From: an uncultured Rhodobacter sp.
GTDB taxonomy: Bacteria; Pseudomonadota; Alphaproteobacteria; Rhodobacterales; Rhodobacteraceae
Direction: 5' to 3'
Assembly (NCBI GenBank): GCA_945952585.1
Contig: CAMFII010000006.1
Coordinates: 124,001 to 188,000, forward strand
Length of the DNA: 64,000 nt
Each line of letters opens with the position of its first letter. Within the stretch, counting starts at the first letter, position 1. The notes beneath the pieces are model-generated. The model saw only the letters and a program-made list of their open reading frames with translations, did no database searches and had not been told where the DNA came from. This document shows positions 16,922-25,501 of this stretch, piece by piece. Both the position numbers and the translations under genes were made by a program.

Positions 16922-18262
16922 ATGGCCGCCCATTACTCCGACCGACGCAAGATCGACCCCACCCGCGGCGACCGGCTGGGCGACGGGACCCCGAACGACA
17001 ACGACCGGGTCGAGATCGGACCGACCCAGCTTGCCTTCGGCGAATGGGCGGCGGCGGGCCTGGCCCTGCCGAACCTCGAGCGGATGCGGGAATACCGCTG
17101 GCGGAAGCTGACCGAGGCGCTGGTCAAGCGCGACTATGGCGGGCTCCTGCTTTTCGACCCGCTGAACATCCGCTACGCGACCGACACCACAAACATGCAG
17201 CTCTGGAACACGCACAACCCGTTCCGGGCGGTGCTGCTCTGCGCCGATGGCCACATGGTGATCTGGGAGTACAAGAACTCTCCCTTCCTCGTGACCTTCA
17301 ACCCGCTGGTGAAGGAACTGCGATCGGGCGCGACCTTCTTCTACAACTCGACCGGCGACAGGGGCGACGCGGCGGCGGCCGGCTTCGCCGAGCAGGTCGA
17401 GGAGGTGATGCGCGCCCATGCCGGCACCAACCGCCGCCTCGCCGTCGACAAGATCATGATCGCGGGTCTGCGGGCGCTGGAACGCCGCGGCTTCGAGGTG
17501 ATGGAGGGCGAAGAGGTCACCGAACGCACCCGCGCCATCAAGGGGCCGGACGAGCTTCTCGCCATGCGCTGCGCCCACCATGCCTGCGAGGCGGCCATGG
17601 CCGAGATGGAGCGCTTCACCCGCACCCATGTCCCCCTCGGCGGTGTCAGCGAGGACGACATCTGGGCCGAGCTTCACAAGGGCAACATCAGGCGCGGCGG
17701 CGAATGGATCGAGACGCGGCTTCTCGCTTCCGGTCCCCGCACGAATCCGTGGTTCCAGGAATGCGGCCCCCGGATCGTCCAGAACAACGAGATCGTCGCC
17801 TTCGACACCGACCTCATCGGCAGCTACGGCATCTGCATCGACATCAGCCGCACCTGGTGGATCGGCGACCAGCGCCCGACCAACGCCATGGTCAGTGCCA
17901 TGCATCACGCCCGCGACCATATCGCCACGAACATGGCGCTGCTGAAGCCCGGCGTCTCGATCAAGGAACTGGTCTTCGGCGGGCACCAGCTGGAAGACCA
18001 GTACTGGAAGCAGAAATACAGCTGCAAGATGCACGGCGTCGGTCTTTGCGACGAATGGCCCTATGTCACCTATCCTGACGGCTGGACCGAAGGCGCGTTC
18101 GACGCGGTGCTGGAGCCGGGCATGGTCCTCTGCGTCGAGGCGCTGGTCAGCCCCGAGGGCGGCGATTTCTCGATCAAGCTGGAAGATCAGGTGCTTATCA
18201 CTGAAACCGGATACGAGAACCTGACGAAATACCCCTTCGACGAGAAGCTCATGGGCGCCTGA
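16922..18262 (+). CDS. dddP: DMSP lyase DddP (M24 metallopeptidase fold)
   Basis: DddP cleaves dimethylsulfoniopropionate to dimethyl sulfide and acrylate. The 446-residue protein has the typical N-terminus (HYSDRRKIDPTRGDRLGDG) and all six expected metal ligands: Asp295, Asp297, Asp307, His371, Glu406 and Glu421. They lie in FDTDLIGSYGICIDIS, MHGVGLCDEWP, CVEALVSPEGG and KLEDQ. The frame is open further upstream, but MAAHYS at 16922 is the conserved start. No acrylate-handling genes lie beside it; the divergent neighbour is the DUF3445 gene. A weak dyad, CGACA-N6-TGTCG (16861-16876), sits in the shared spacer. Confidence 0.95.
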   Translation: MAAHYSDRRKIDPTRGDRLGDGTPNDNDRVEIGPTQLAFGEWAAAGLALPNLERMREYRWRKLTEALVKRDYGGLLLFDPLNIRYATDTTNMQLWNTHNPFRAVLLCADGHMVIWEYKNSPFLVTFNPLVKELRSGATFFYNSTGDRGDAAAAGFAEQVEEVMRAHAGTNRRLAVDKIMIAGLRALERRGFEVMEGEEVTERTRAIKGPDELLAMRCAHHACEAAMAEMERFTRTHVPLGGVSEDDIWAELHKGNIRRGGEWIETRLLASGPRTNPWFQECGPRIVQNNEIVAFDTDLIGSYGICIDISRTWWIGDQRPTNAMVSAMHHARDHIATNMALLKPGVSIKELVFGGHQLEDQYWKQKYSCKMHGVGLCDEWPYVTYPDGWTEGAFDAVLEPGMVLCVEALVSPEGGDFSIKLEDQVLITETGYENLTKYPFDEKLMGA

Positions 18263-18315
18263 CCGGTCGACAGCCTGCCACAGCTTTGCGTCCGGGCGCG
18301 CAGCCCCCAGTGTGC

Positions 18316-18867
18316 CTAGACGGCCAGCCAGATCATCACGGCCATCAGCGGCATCACCGCAAGCGTGATCGCCGCCTGAACCCTGCGCGACCGCGCCGCG
18401 AAGACCGCCACGGTTGCCGCGGTCAGCAGCAGGTTGAGGCTCGTGACCCCAGCCAGGGGCGCCTGGAAATAGATCATGTCCACCAGGAACGCGATGGTAA
18501 GGTACAAGGCGAAGGGCAAGAGGCCATAGCGACCGTCGCGTTCAAAATATTGGCGGATTCCTTGGGTTTCATCCTCGGACCGGCTGGGAAGGACCAGCGC
18601 CCCGGACAGGAACAACAGCAAGGGCAACAGGATCAGCACCAGGAAATCGCCGAAGGAAAAGGATTTCTGGATGCTTGTCAGGCTGTTGATCGCCCACCAG
18701 AACTGGATGTGCTCGGCAAAAAGGATCCCTGCCCAGGCCAGCGGCAACCAGTCGACCGGCGCGCTGGCCCGGATGCGGAAGACAGTCACGAACCCAAGAA
18801 GCAACCGCGTCACGCCCAGCCCCAGGATCAGGGACAGGACCGGGGCGATCATGCCGAATTCTTCCAT
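18316..18867 (-). CDS. Unknown integral membrane protein, 183 aa
   Basis: The protein has about five hydrophobic segments and no recognised family motif. It begins MEEFGMIAPVLSLILGLGVTRLL and contains a WLPLAWAGILFAEHIQFWW segment. An in-frame ATG 4 codons upstream (18879) is an alternative start. It is convergent with dddP and lies downstream of the CDGSH gene on the same strand with a 45-base gap. Confidence 0.6.
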   Translation of the reverse strand: MEEFGMIAPVLSLILGLGVTRLLLGFVTVFRIRASAPVDWLPLAWAGILFAEHIQFWWAINSLTSIQKSFSFGDFLVLILLPLLLFLSGALVLPSRSEDETQGIRQYFERDGRYGLLPFALYLTIAFLVDMIYFQAPLAGVTSLNLLLTAATVAVFAARSRRVQAAITLAVMPLMAVMIWLAV

Positions 18868-18912
18868 AGGTCCGCACACCTCTTTCTCAGGATCGGCGTC
18901 GGACCGGGTGGA

Positions 18913-19551
18913 TCACTCGGCCTCGAATCCGGCAGCCTTGTGACTGCCGTCACAATAGGGCTTGTTCTTCGACTGACCGCAACGGCAGAGGAAGGTCCGG
19001 GTCACGCGGTTGACCGTCCGGCCGGTGCCCGAGACGATCTCGAGGTTCCCGGTCAGCTTCAGCGGACCGTTCGGCTGCGGCTCGACCGCCACCGGGCCAT
19101 CGCGCGCCTCGAGCGGCTCCGAGGGCTTGGCGGCAGGCTCACCCGTCGCCGTGAACCCTGCCTCGACATGGCTTCCATCGCAGAACGGCTTGCGCTTTGA
19201 CTGGCCGCAGCGGCAGAGCGTCGCACGGCTCGTCTCGAATGGCGCGTCCCCGATCAGGATCGGCGCCTCGAGCGCCAGCGGGCCGTTCTCGCGGATCCGC
19301 AGCGTATTCACCACCGGCGCGGCATCGCTTCCGGCAGAGCCGTCGTTGCGCAACACCCGGATCGCCCCCGAGGGGCAGGAAAATCCGATGCGCATCACCT
19401 CATCGGCGGGGGCAGCGTCGGGGAAGATCCACTCGCCCTTGACGTTCGGCACGAAGACCTCGGGGTGACCAAGCACGCAGAACCGCGAATGAATGCAGCG
19501 TGATCCGTCGAAGATGACGGTCACGTCGCGCCCCTTTACCGTTTCGACCAT
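18913..19551 (-). CDS. CDGSH iron-sulfur protein with N-terminal Fer4_19-type domain
   Basis: The 212-residue protein joins a divergent ferredoxin-like domain (Cys19 and Cys25 in RCIHSRFC, then FSCPSGAIRVL) to two CDGSH domains. Each CDGSH domain has CRCGQSKxKPxCDGSH, the Cys3-His ligand set for a 2Fe-2S cluster. Such three-cluster proteins occur in many bacteria; their role in redox or iron-sulfur handling is not fixed. No partner gene is evident in the immediate neighbourhood. Confidence 0.9.
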   Translation of the reverse strand: MVETVKGRDVTVIFDGSRCIHSRFCVLGHPEVFVPNVKGEWIFPDAAPADEVMRIGFSCPSGAIRVLRNDGSAGSDAAPVVNTLRIRENGPLALEAPILIGDAPFETSRATLCRCGQSKRKPFCDGSHVEAGFTATGEPAAKPSEPLEARDGPVAVEPQPNGPLKLTGNLEIVSGTGRTVNRVTRTFLCRCGQSKNKPYCDGSHKAAGFEAE

Positions 19552-19564
19552 CAGGTCTTCTCCC

Positions 19565-19927
19565 TCATTGCAGGTCCAGATAGCGGCCGGTCGTCACTTG
19601 TCCGGCCCCGTCGATGAAGCGCAGGTCGAGCCCCCGCTCCTCGCGTTCGACCCGATAACAGGTCCAGTCCTCGCGCGGGGGCCATTTCGAACAATAGCGC
19701 CCGACTTCGACTTTCCAACGGCCATGGCGCAGCGACCAGAAGCTCTGGAACAACGTGGTGCCGTCAGCCTTGAAGTCCTGTATCGTTCCATCCGCATAGC
19801 CGACCACCCGCGCGGCCAGGGCGGGCCCGATCTGCCCGTCGCCGAGCGGCAACCAGGTTTCGGCGGACCCGGGCGACCCGAGCGCAGCGAGCAGGCCTGC
19901 AATTGGCAACAGCCTTGCCCTCATCAT
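19565..19927 (-). CDS. Small secreted protein, tandem paralogue B
   Basis: A 120-residue protein with a signal peptide (MMRARLLPIAGLLAALGSPGSAE) and a short mature domain containing YADGTIQDFKADGTTLFQSFW, Cys residues near the middle and a C-terminal GRYLDLQ. The upstream gene codes a paralogue with the matching YSNGAVQSFNADGTTEYR. The ATG at 19927 overlaps that gene's stop by 4 bases (ATGA), which fixes the start; a longer frame upstream is only overlap. The function is unknown. Confidence 0.65.
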   Translation of the reverse strand: MMRARLLPIAGLLAALGSPGSAETWLPLGDGQIGPALAARVVGYADGTIQDFKADGTTLFQSFWSLRHGRWKVEVGRYCSKWPPREDWTCYRVEREERGLDLRFIDGAGQVTTGRYLDLQ

Positions 19928-20289
19928 TGCGACAGACGGTAACGCAAGGTCAGCGATCCACCGCCACTTGCGTCGAGATTCAGGGTCATGCCACCCACGT
20001 CGCGGCGCACCTTGAAACACTGGTTCTGCTGGCCCGGCTGCAGCGCAAAGCACAGCAAGTTCGTGTCAACCCACCAGAACCCCGACAGGTCCCAGTCCGG
20101 GTCCTTGCGATACTCAGTCGTGCCATCGGCATTGAAGCTCTGGACCGCGCCGTTCGAATATTCGAGCTGCTGCTGGCGAAAGGCCTCGTAAAGCTCGTTG
20201 CCCTGCAGGATGCGTGGATCCTGCGCCAGTGTCTTGGCCGGGGTCAACCCGACGAGCGCAACCATTGCAAGCGCCCTGACGATCGTCAC
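19924..20289 (-). CDS. Small secreted protein, tandem paralogue A
   Basis: A 121-residue protein with a signal peptide (MTIVRALAMVALVGLTPAKTLAQ). The mature part has SNGAVQSFNADGTTEYR, a W-rich segment and two Cys residues, the same plan as the downstream paralogue. Both probably act in the periplasm. It is divergent from purB with 100 bases between the starts. No family is recognised. Confidence 0.65.
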   Translation of the reverse strand: MTIVRALAMVALVGLTPAKTLAQDPRILQGNELYEAFRQQQLEYSNGAVQSFNADGTTEYRKDPDWDLSGFWWVDTNLLCFALQPGQQNQCFKVRRDVGGMTLNLDASGGGSLTLRYRLSQ

Positions 20290-20389
20290 GCCTGCCTCCC
20301 CTTCGAGGCGGCCGACCGCTTGTCAGCCGCCGCTCCTAAGTTTAAGGCAGCCGCGCGTCCCCGTCACCAGCCCGATCGGACCCTGCCCC

Positions 20390-21694
20390 ATGATTCCGCG
20401 CTATTCCCGCCCCGAGATGGTCGCCCTCTGGTCGCCCGAGACCAAGTTCCGCATCTGGTTCGAGATCGAGGCCCATGCCTGCGACGCGCAGGCCGCACTT
20501 GGCGTGATCCCGAAGGAGAATGCCGAGGCCGTCTGGCGCGCCAAGGACGTCGAATTCGACGTGGCCCGCATCGACGAGATCGAGGCGGTGACCAAGCATG
20601 ACGTGATCGCCTTCCTGACCCATCTGGCCGAACATGTGGGCTCGGATCAGGCCCGGTTCGTCCATCAGGGGATGACCTCGTCCGACGTGCTCGACACGAC
20701 GCTGAACGTGCAGCTCGTGCGGGCCTCCGACCTGCTGCTGAAGGGCATGGACCGGGTTCTGGCCGCGCTCAAGACCCGCGCCTTCGAGCACAAGGACACG
20801 GTCCGGATCGGCCGAAGCCACGGCATCCATGCGGAGCCTACCACCATGGGCCTGACCTTCGCCCGCTTCTACGCCGAGATGGCGCGGGGCAAGGCGCGGC
20901 TCGAGGCGGCCCGCGAGGAAGTCCGCACCGGCGCGATTTCAGGCGCGGTCGGGACCTTCGCCAATATCGACCCGGCGGTGGAAGAGCATGTCTGCGCCCA
21001 GATGGGCCTGAAGCCAGAGCCGATCAGCACGCAGGTGATCCCCCGCGACCGGCACGCGATGTTCTTCGCCACCTTGGGCGTGATCGCGAGTTCCATCGAG
21101 AATATCGCCATCGAGATCCGCCACATGCAGCGCACCGAGGTGCTGGAGGCCGAGGAATTCTTCAGCCCCGGCCAGAAGGGCTCGTCGGCCATGCCGCACA
21201 AGCGCAACCCGGTCCTGACCGAGAACCTGACCGGCCTCGCCCGCCTGATCCGCATGTCGGTCGTCCCGGCACTGGAGAACGTGGCGCTCTGGCATGAACG
21301 CGACATCAGCCATTCCTCGGTCGAGCGCGCCATCGGACCGGACACGACGATCACGCTCGATTTCGCCCTGCACCGGCTGGCCGGCGTGGTCGAAAAGCTG
21401 GTGGTCTATCCCGAGAACATGCTCAAGAACATGAACAAGTTCAAAGGGCTGGTCATGTCGCAGCGCGTGCTTCTCGCCCTGACCCAGGCCGGTGTCAGCC
21501 GCGAGGATGCCTATCGCCTTGTCCAGCGCAACGCGATGAAGGTCTGGGAGAAGGGCGCGGACTTCAAGACCGAACTTCTGGCCGACCCGGAAGTGACCGC
21601 GGCCCTGTCGCCCGCCGAGATCGAGGAGAAATTCGACCTCGGCTACCACACCAAGCACGTCGACACGATCTTTTCCCGCGTCTTCGGCGCCTGA
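20390..21694 (+). CDS. purB: Adenylosuccinate lyase
   Basis: PurB splits SAICAR to AICAR and adenylosuccinate to AMP in purine synthesis. The 434-residue protein has the fumarase/aspartase signature GSSAMPHKRNP and the TSSDVLDT and GRSHGIHAEPTT motifs of the active site. The frame continues upstream, but MIPRYSRPEMVALWSPE is the conserved N-terminus of the family and sets the start at 20390. It stands alone. Confidence 0.97.
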   Translation: MIPRYSRPEMVALWSPETKFRIWFEIEAHACDAQAALGVIPKENAEAVWRAKDVEFDVARIDEIEAVTKHDVIAFLTHLAEHVGSDQARFVHQGMTSSDVLDTTLNVQLVRASDLLLKGMDRVLAALKTRAFEHKDTVRIGRSHGIHAEPTTMGLTFARFYAEMARGKARLEAAREEVRTGAISGAVGTFANIDPAVEEHVCAQMGLKPEPISTQVIPRDRHAMFFATLGVIASSIENIAIEIRHMQRTEVLEAEEFFSPGQKGSSAMPHKRNPVLTENLTGLARLIRMSVVPALENVALWHERDISHSSVERAIGPDTTITLDFALHRLAGVVEKLVVYPENMLKNMNKFKGLVMSQRVLLALTQAGVSREDAYRLVQRNAMKVWEKGADFKTELLADPEVTAALSPAEIEEKFDLGYHTKHVDTIFSRVFGA

Positions 21695-21775
21695 GCCAGT
21701 CGCCTGAAGTTGAGGCTCTTGCCGTCGCGTAAATCGTGCTATTCTCCTTCGGGATTTGTCCCGGGGAGAATGCCG

Positions 21776-22309
21776 ATGCGCCTAGCCCTCTCTTTCGTGC
21801 TGTGCACCATGCCCTTTGCCGCATTCGCGGCGGGCAGCGACGACAACGAACCGCCGACCCAGACCAACACCACCAAGACCTGCACCGACGGCAAGGTCTG
21901 GGACGAAAAGACCCAGTCCTGCCAGGACGCCAAGAGCGGCCTTCTCGACGACGACACCCTGTTCAAGGCTGCACGGGAATTCGCCTATGCCGGCCAGCCG
22001 CAGAATGCGCTGAACGCCCTCGCCGCGATGAAGGAAGGCGAGAGCGACCGGGTGCTGACCTATCTCGGCTTCGCCAACCGCAAGGCGGGCAATCTTGAGA
22101 TCGGCCTTGGCTATTACGACAAGGCGCTGGAGCGGAACCCCGACAACCTGCTGGCCCGGTCCTATTACGGGCAGGCGCTGGTGGAGATGGGTGAGATGCA
22201 GCTGGCCCAGGCGCAACTGGACGCGATCATCGCCCGGGGCGGTGAAGGTGGCTGGCCCGCGACGTCGTTGGCCGAGGCGATCCGCACCGGCCAGACCACG
22301 AATTACTGA
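21776..22309 (+). CDS. Secreted TPR protein with CxxGxxWD motif
   Basis: The protein has a signal peptide (MRLALSFVLCTMPFAAFAA), a short Cys motif CTDGKVWDEKTQSC at about residues 34-47, then two or three tetratricopeptide-like repeats (about 60-160; for example LEIGLGYYDKALERNPDNLLARSYYGQAL). It is likely a periplasmic scaffold. ATG 21770 and 21776 are both possible; the ribosome site CCGGGGAGA suits 21776 better. The next small gene repeats the Cys motif. Confidence 0.7.
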   Translation: MRLALSFVLCTMPFAAFAAGSDDNEPPTQTNTTKTCTDGKVWDEKTQSCQDAKSGLLDDDTLFKAAREFAYAGQPQNALNALAAMKEGESDRVLTYLGFANRKAGNLEIGLGYYDKALERNPDNLLARSYYGQALVEMGEMQLAQAQLDAIIARGGEGGWPATSLAEAIRTGQTTNY

Positions 22310-22333
22310 ACCCAACCGGAAAGGAAGAGGCCT

Positions 22334-22501
22334 ATGACCAAACGCAGGATCCTTGCAGCCCTTGTCCTGACCCTCGCCCCCGTCGCGGCGATGGCCGGCC
22401 CCGGCTGCCCGCATGAAGCGATCAAGTCGGCATCGCAGTGCCCCACCGGCCAGGTCTGGGATACTACCCAGCAGGCCTGTGTGTCGGCCGTCAACAGCTG
22501 A
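22334..22501 (+). CDS. Tiny secreted CxxGxxWD protein, 55 aa
   Basis: This short gene codes a signal peptide (MTKRRILAALVLTLAPVAAMA) followed by about 34 mature residues: CPHEAIKSASQCPTGQVWD then TTQQACV. The CPTGQVWD...C element matches the CTDGKVWD...C element of the TPR protein 25 bases upstream. AGGAAGAGGCCT just before the ATG is a good ribosome site. The two are likely one operon. The function is unknown; the motif might be a small disulfide knot. Confidence 0.65.
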   Translation: MTKRRILAALVLTLAPVAAMAGPGCPHEAIKSASQCPTGQVWDTTQQACVSAVNS

Positions 22502-22561
22502 CGGAAACCTGCCGTTAAGGCGGACGGCGTGATGGTGGCGCATCCTGGAAGGAGCGCCGCC

Positions 22562-23638
22562 ATGACTACCCCGCTAGCCCGCATCACACCGATCAAGATG
22601 GCGGTTCCCGCCCCGCGCGCTTCGGGGGCGCCCCCTGCACAAGTCGCGCTCAATGGCCGGATGAAGGCGGCGGTGATCGTGCGCCTGTTGCTGGCCGAGG
22701 GCGGCGCCCTGCCCCTGTCCGCCCTGCCCGAGCACATGCAGGCGGCACTGGCCGAACAGATCGGCCAAATGCGGCTCGTCGATCGCAGCACGCTTTCCGC
22801 CGTGGTCGAGGAATTCCTGTCTGAACTCGACCAGGTCGGCCTCGCCTTTCCCGGCGGGATCGAGGGCGCGCTGTCGATGATGGACGGCCATATCAGCCAG
22901 ACGGCTGCGAACCGGCTGCGTCGGCTGGCGGGCGCTTCAGCTAAGGCCGATCCCTGGGACCGGATCGTCAATTTCGACATCGACCGCCTGCTGCCGCTCC
23001 TTGACGAGGAAAGCACCGAGGTTGCGGCCGTCATGCTGTCGAAACTGCCCGTCCCCAAGGCGGCGGAGATGCTGGGGCGGTTGTCGGGCGAACGCGCGCG
23101 CCGCATCGCCTATGCCATGTCGCTGACCGGCAATGTCGACCCCGAGACGGTCCGACGTATCGGCCAGGCGCTGGCGGCCCAGCTTGACACCGTTCCGGTC
23201 CGGGCGTTCGAGGCGGGGCCGGTCGAACGGGTCGGCGCGATCCTGAACGTCTCGCCCTCGCAGACGCGCGACGAAGTGCTGAAAGGTCTTGCCGAAACCG
23301 ATGGCGCCTTTGCCGAACAGGTGCGCAAGGCGATCTTCACCTTCGCCCATATCCCCGAACGCCTGCCCCCGCGCGATGTGCCGAAACTTGCCCGCAGCCT
23401 GGACCAGGCGGTACTTGTGACGGCGCTGAAGGCCGCCCAGGCCGGGGCGATGGCCCCGGTGGCGGAGTTCGTGCTGGCCAACCTGTCGCAACGTCTGGCC
23501 CAGACCCTACAGGAAGAACTCGCCGAGCGCAGCCCGGTCAAGGAGAAGGAGGCGGAAGAGGCGATGACCACCATCGTGCTGCAGATCCGCCAGCTTGAGG
23601 GGATCGGAGAGATCGCGCTGATCCGCCCCGAGGACTGA
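22562..23638 (+). CDS. FliG-like flagellar motor switch protein (orphan)
   Basis: The 358-residue protein follows FliG. The N-terminal domain has KAAVIVRLLLAEGGALPLSAL. A middle part has VAAVMLSKLPVPKAAEMLGRL. The C-terminal torque domain has FAHIPERLPPRDVPKLARSL and ends EEAMTTIVLQIRQLEGIGEI. FliG sits on the MS ring and meets the stator. No other flagellar gene lies nearby, so it may be a relocated copy or a divergent relative. The ATG at 22562 follows GGAAGGAGCGCC, a good ribosome site. Confidence 0.8.
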   Translation: MTTPLARITPIKMAVPAPRASGAPPAQVALNGRMKAAVIVRLLLAEGGALPLSALPEHMQAALAEQIGQMRLVDRSTLSAVVEEFLSELDQVGLAFPGGIEGALSMMDGHISQTAANRLRRLAGASAKADPWDRIVNFDIDRLLPLLDEESTEVAAVMLSKLPVPKAAEMLGRLSGERARRIAYAMSLTGNVDPETVRRIGQALAAQLDTVPVRAFEAGPVERVGAILNVSPSQTRDEVLKGLAETDGAFAEQVRKAIFTFAHIPERLPPRDVPKLARSLDQAVLVTALKAAQAGAMAPVAEFVLANLSQRLAQTLQEELAERSPVKEKEAEEAMTTIVLQIRQLEGIGEIALIRPED

Positions 23639-23716
23639 GCCCCTGCCCCCTTGTGGCGGGTCGGCCGGCATCCTACTGTCCGCCAACCGGCCGGGTCGCG
23701 CCGGACGGGCAGGATC

Positions 23717-24613
23717 ATGTCAACCTCAGTCACCGCCGGCACGGCGCCGGTCAGCCACGTCGGCAGGGGCATCCTTCTGATGCTTCTTGCGGTCCTCTTC
23801 TTCACTGGCATGGACGCGACCGCCAAAGGTCTGGTGCGGGAGTATCCGGCGCTGCAGGTGATCTGGGCGCGCTTCCTCGGCCAGTTCCTGATCGTCCTGC
23901 TGATCCTTCGGGGCCGCACCTTCGCGCTGGCCCGCACCCGCCACCCCGTGCAGCAGATCTTCCGCTCGCTGTTCCAGTTCGGCGCCATCGGCTTCTTCTT
24001 CGCCAGCCTCAACCATATCGGCCTGGCCGAAGCGACGGCGATCGGCGACACCAGCCCGCTGCTCATCACCCTTGGCGCCGCGCTGTTCCTCGGGGAAAAG
24101 CTCGGCCCCCGCCGGATCGCCGGCGTGGTGGCCGCGATGATCGGCGCGCTCATCATCATTCGCCCCGGCTTCGGGATGTTCACGCCCTGGGCGCTTCTGC
24201 CCTTCCTGTCGGCGGTCAGCTATGCCGGCAACGCCCTGCTGACCCGTGTCGTCGGCACCCGCGAAAGCGTCTGGACGACGATGATCCTCGGCGGCGCCTT
24301 CGGCGCGATCCTGAGTAGCGCCACCCTGCCCTGGCTCTGGACCCCGATCGACCTTGCGGATCTTTGGCTTTTCGCCCTGCTCGGCGCCCTCGGCGCAGCA
24401 GGGCAGCTTTGCATCATCAAGGCCTTCTCGATTGCCGAGGCCTCGGCCATCGCGCCCTTTTCCTACGTGGGGATCATCTGCGCCACGGGCTGGGGTATCT
24501 TGCTTTACGACGAGTTCCCCGATCTCTGGACCATCGTCGGCGCGCTTGTGATCGCGGGTGCGGGGCTTTATGTCTGGCACCGCGAAACGAAGGCGGCCCG
24601 TGCTGCCGCATGA
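23717..24613 (+). CDS. EamA/DMT-family transporter
   Basis: The 298-residue protein has ten hydrophobic segments in two EamA repeats. Examples are ILLMLLAVLFFTGMDATAKGL at the start and LWTIVGALVIAGAGLYVWHRE at the end. DMT transporters export small metabolites; the substrate cannot be told from sequence. The start at ATG 23717 places the first membrane helix about 18 residues in. Its stop overlaps a possible ATG of the acyltransferase-like gene, so the two are likely co-transcribed. Confidence 0.9.
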   Translation: MSTSVTAGTAPVSHVGRGILLMLLAVLFFTGMDATAKGLVREYPALQVIWARFLGQFLIVLLILRGRTFALARTRHPVQQIFRSLFQFGAIGFFFASLNHIGLAEATAIGDTSPLLITLGAALFLGEKLGPRRIAGVVAAMIGALIIIRPGFGMFTPWALLPFLSAVSYAGNALLTRVVGTRESVWTTMILGGAFGAILSSATLPWLWTPIDLADLWLFALLGALGAAGQLCIIKAFSIAEASAIAPFSYVGIICATGWGILLYDEFPDLWTIVGALVIAGAGLYVWHRETKAARAAA

Positions 24614-24624
24614 GGCAGGAAGGC

Positions 24625-25497
24625 ATGGCGGAGCCGATCCCCCACCAAAGACAGCTTTGGCTTCAGGATCGCGCGTTTCGCATCGGCATCTGGCTGATGC
24701 GCTGCCTGCCCTATTCCTGGCGGGTGCAGTTCTTTGGCTGGATCACCAGCCGCATCATCGCCCCCATCGCCGGCTATGACCGCCGCATCCGCGAGAACCT
24801 GAACAGCATCCTGCCCGATCTCGACCCCAAGGAGGTCGACCGCATCGTCCGCGCCGTGCCGAACAATGTCGGGCGCAACCTGATCGAAATGTATTCGGGC
24901 CAGCAGTTCATCGACCGCGCCGCCCGATTTGAACCGAAGGGCGAAGGCCTGGCCGCGATCGCGCAAGCCAGGGCCGAGGGCAAGCCGGTCGTGATCGTGA
25001 CCGGCCATTTCGGCAACTACCTTGCCGCCCGCGCCAACCTGATCCAGCGCGGCTATCGCATCGCCGGACTCTACCGGCCGATGGAAAACCCCTATTTCAA
25101 CGACCATTACGTCGCGGCGATGGAGACGATCGGCAAGCCCATGTTCGCCCGTGGCAACCGCGGCCTGGGCGAGATGATCCGCTACCTGCGCAACGGGGGC
25201 TTTCTTGGCCTCCTGATCGACCAACGCATGGTCCAGGGCGCGCGGCTGTCCTTTTTCGGCCATCAGGCGCTGACCGCGCTCTCCGCCGCCGAGATGGCGC
25301 TGAAATACGACGCGCTGCTGGTGCCGATCTATGCCATCAGACGCGAGAATGGGCTCGACTTCGACATCGTCGTCGAACGCCCGATCCCGCACACGACGCC
25401 GGAAGAGATGACCCAGGCATTGAACGACAGCCTTGAGGCGCTGGTCCGGAAACACATGGACCAGTGGTTCTGGATCCACCGCCGCTGGAAGCCCTGA
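24625..25497 (+). CDS. LpxL/HtrB-like lysophospholipid acyltransferase, catalytic motif altered
   Basis: The 290-residue protein has the family layout of late lipid A acyltransferases: a hydrophobic N-terminus, RENLNSILPDLDP, VIVTGHFGNYLAARANL, GLYRPMENPYFNDHY, LIDQRM and a C-terminal WFWIHRRWKP. The active-site motif is normally HX4D or HX4E; here His128 is followed by Leu at residue 133, so the acid is missing. Either this group uses another residue or the protein is not an acyltransferase. ATG 24625 has the better ribosome site (AGGCAGGAAGG); ATG 24610 overlaps the previous stop. Confidence 0.8.
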   Translation: MAEPIPHQRQLWLQDRAFRIGIWLMRCLPYSWRVQFFGWITSRIIAPIAGYDRRIRENLNSILPDLDPKEVDRIVRAVPNNVGRNLIEMYSGQQFIDRAARFEPKGEGLAAIAQARAEGKPVVIVTGHFGNYLAARANLIQRGYRIAGLYRPMENPYFNDHYVAAMETIGKPMFARGNRGLGEMIRYLRNGGFLGLLIDQRMVQGARLSFFGHQALTALSAAEMALKYDALLVPIYAIRRENGLDFDIVVERPIPHTTPEEMTQALNDSLEALVRKHMDQWFWIHRRWKP

Positions 25498-25501
25498 CAG
25501 A

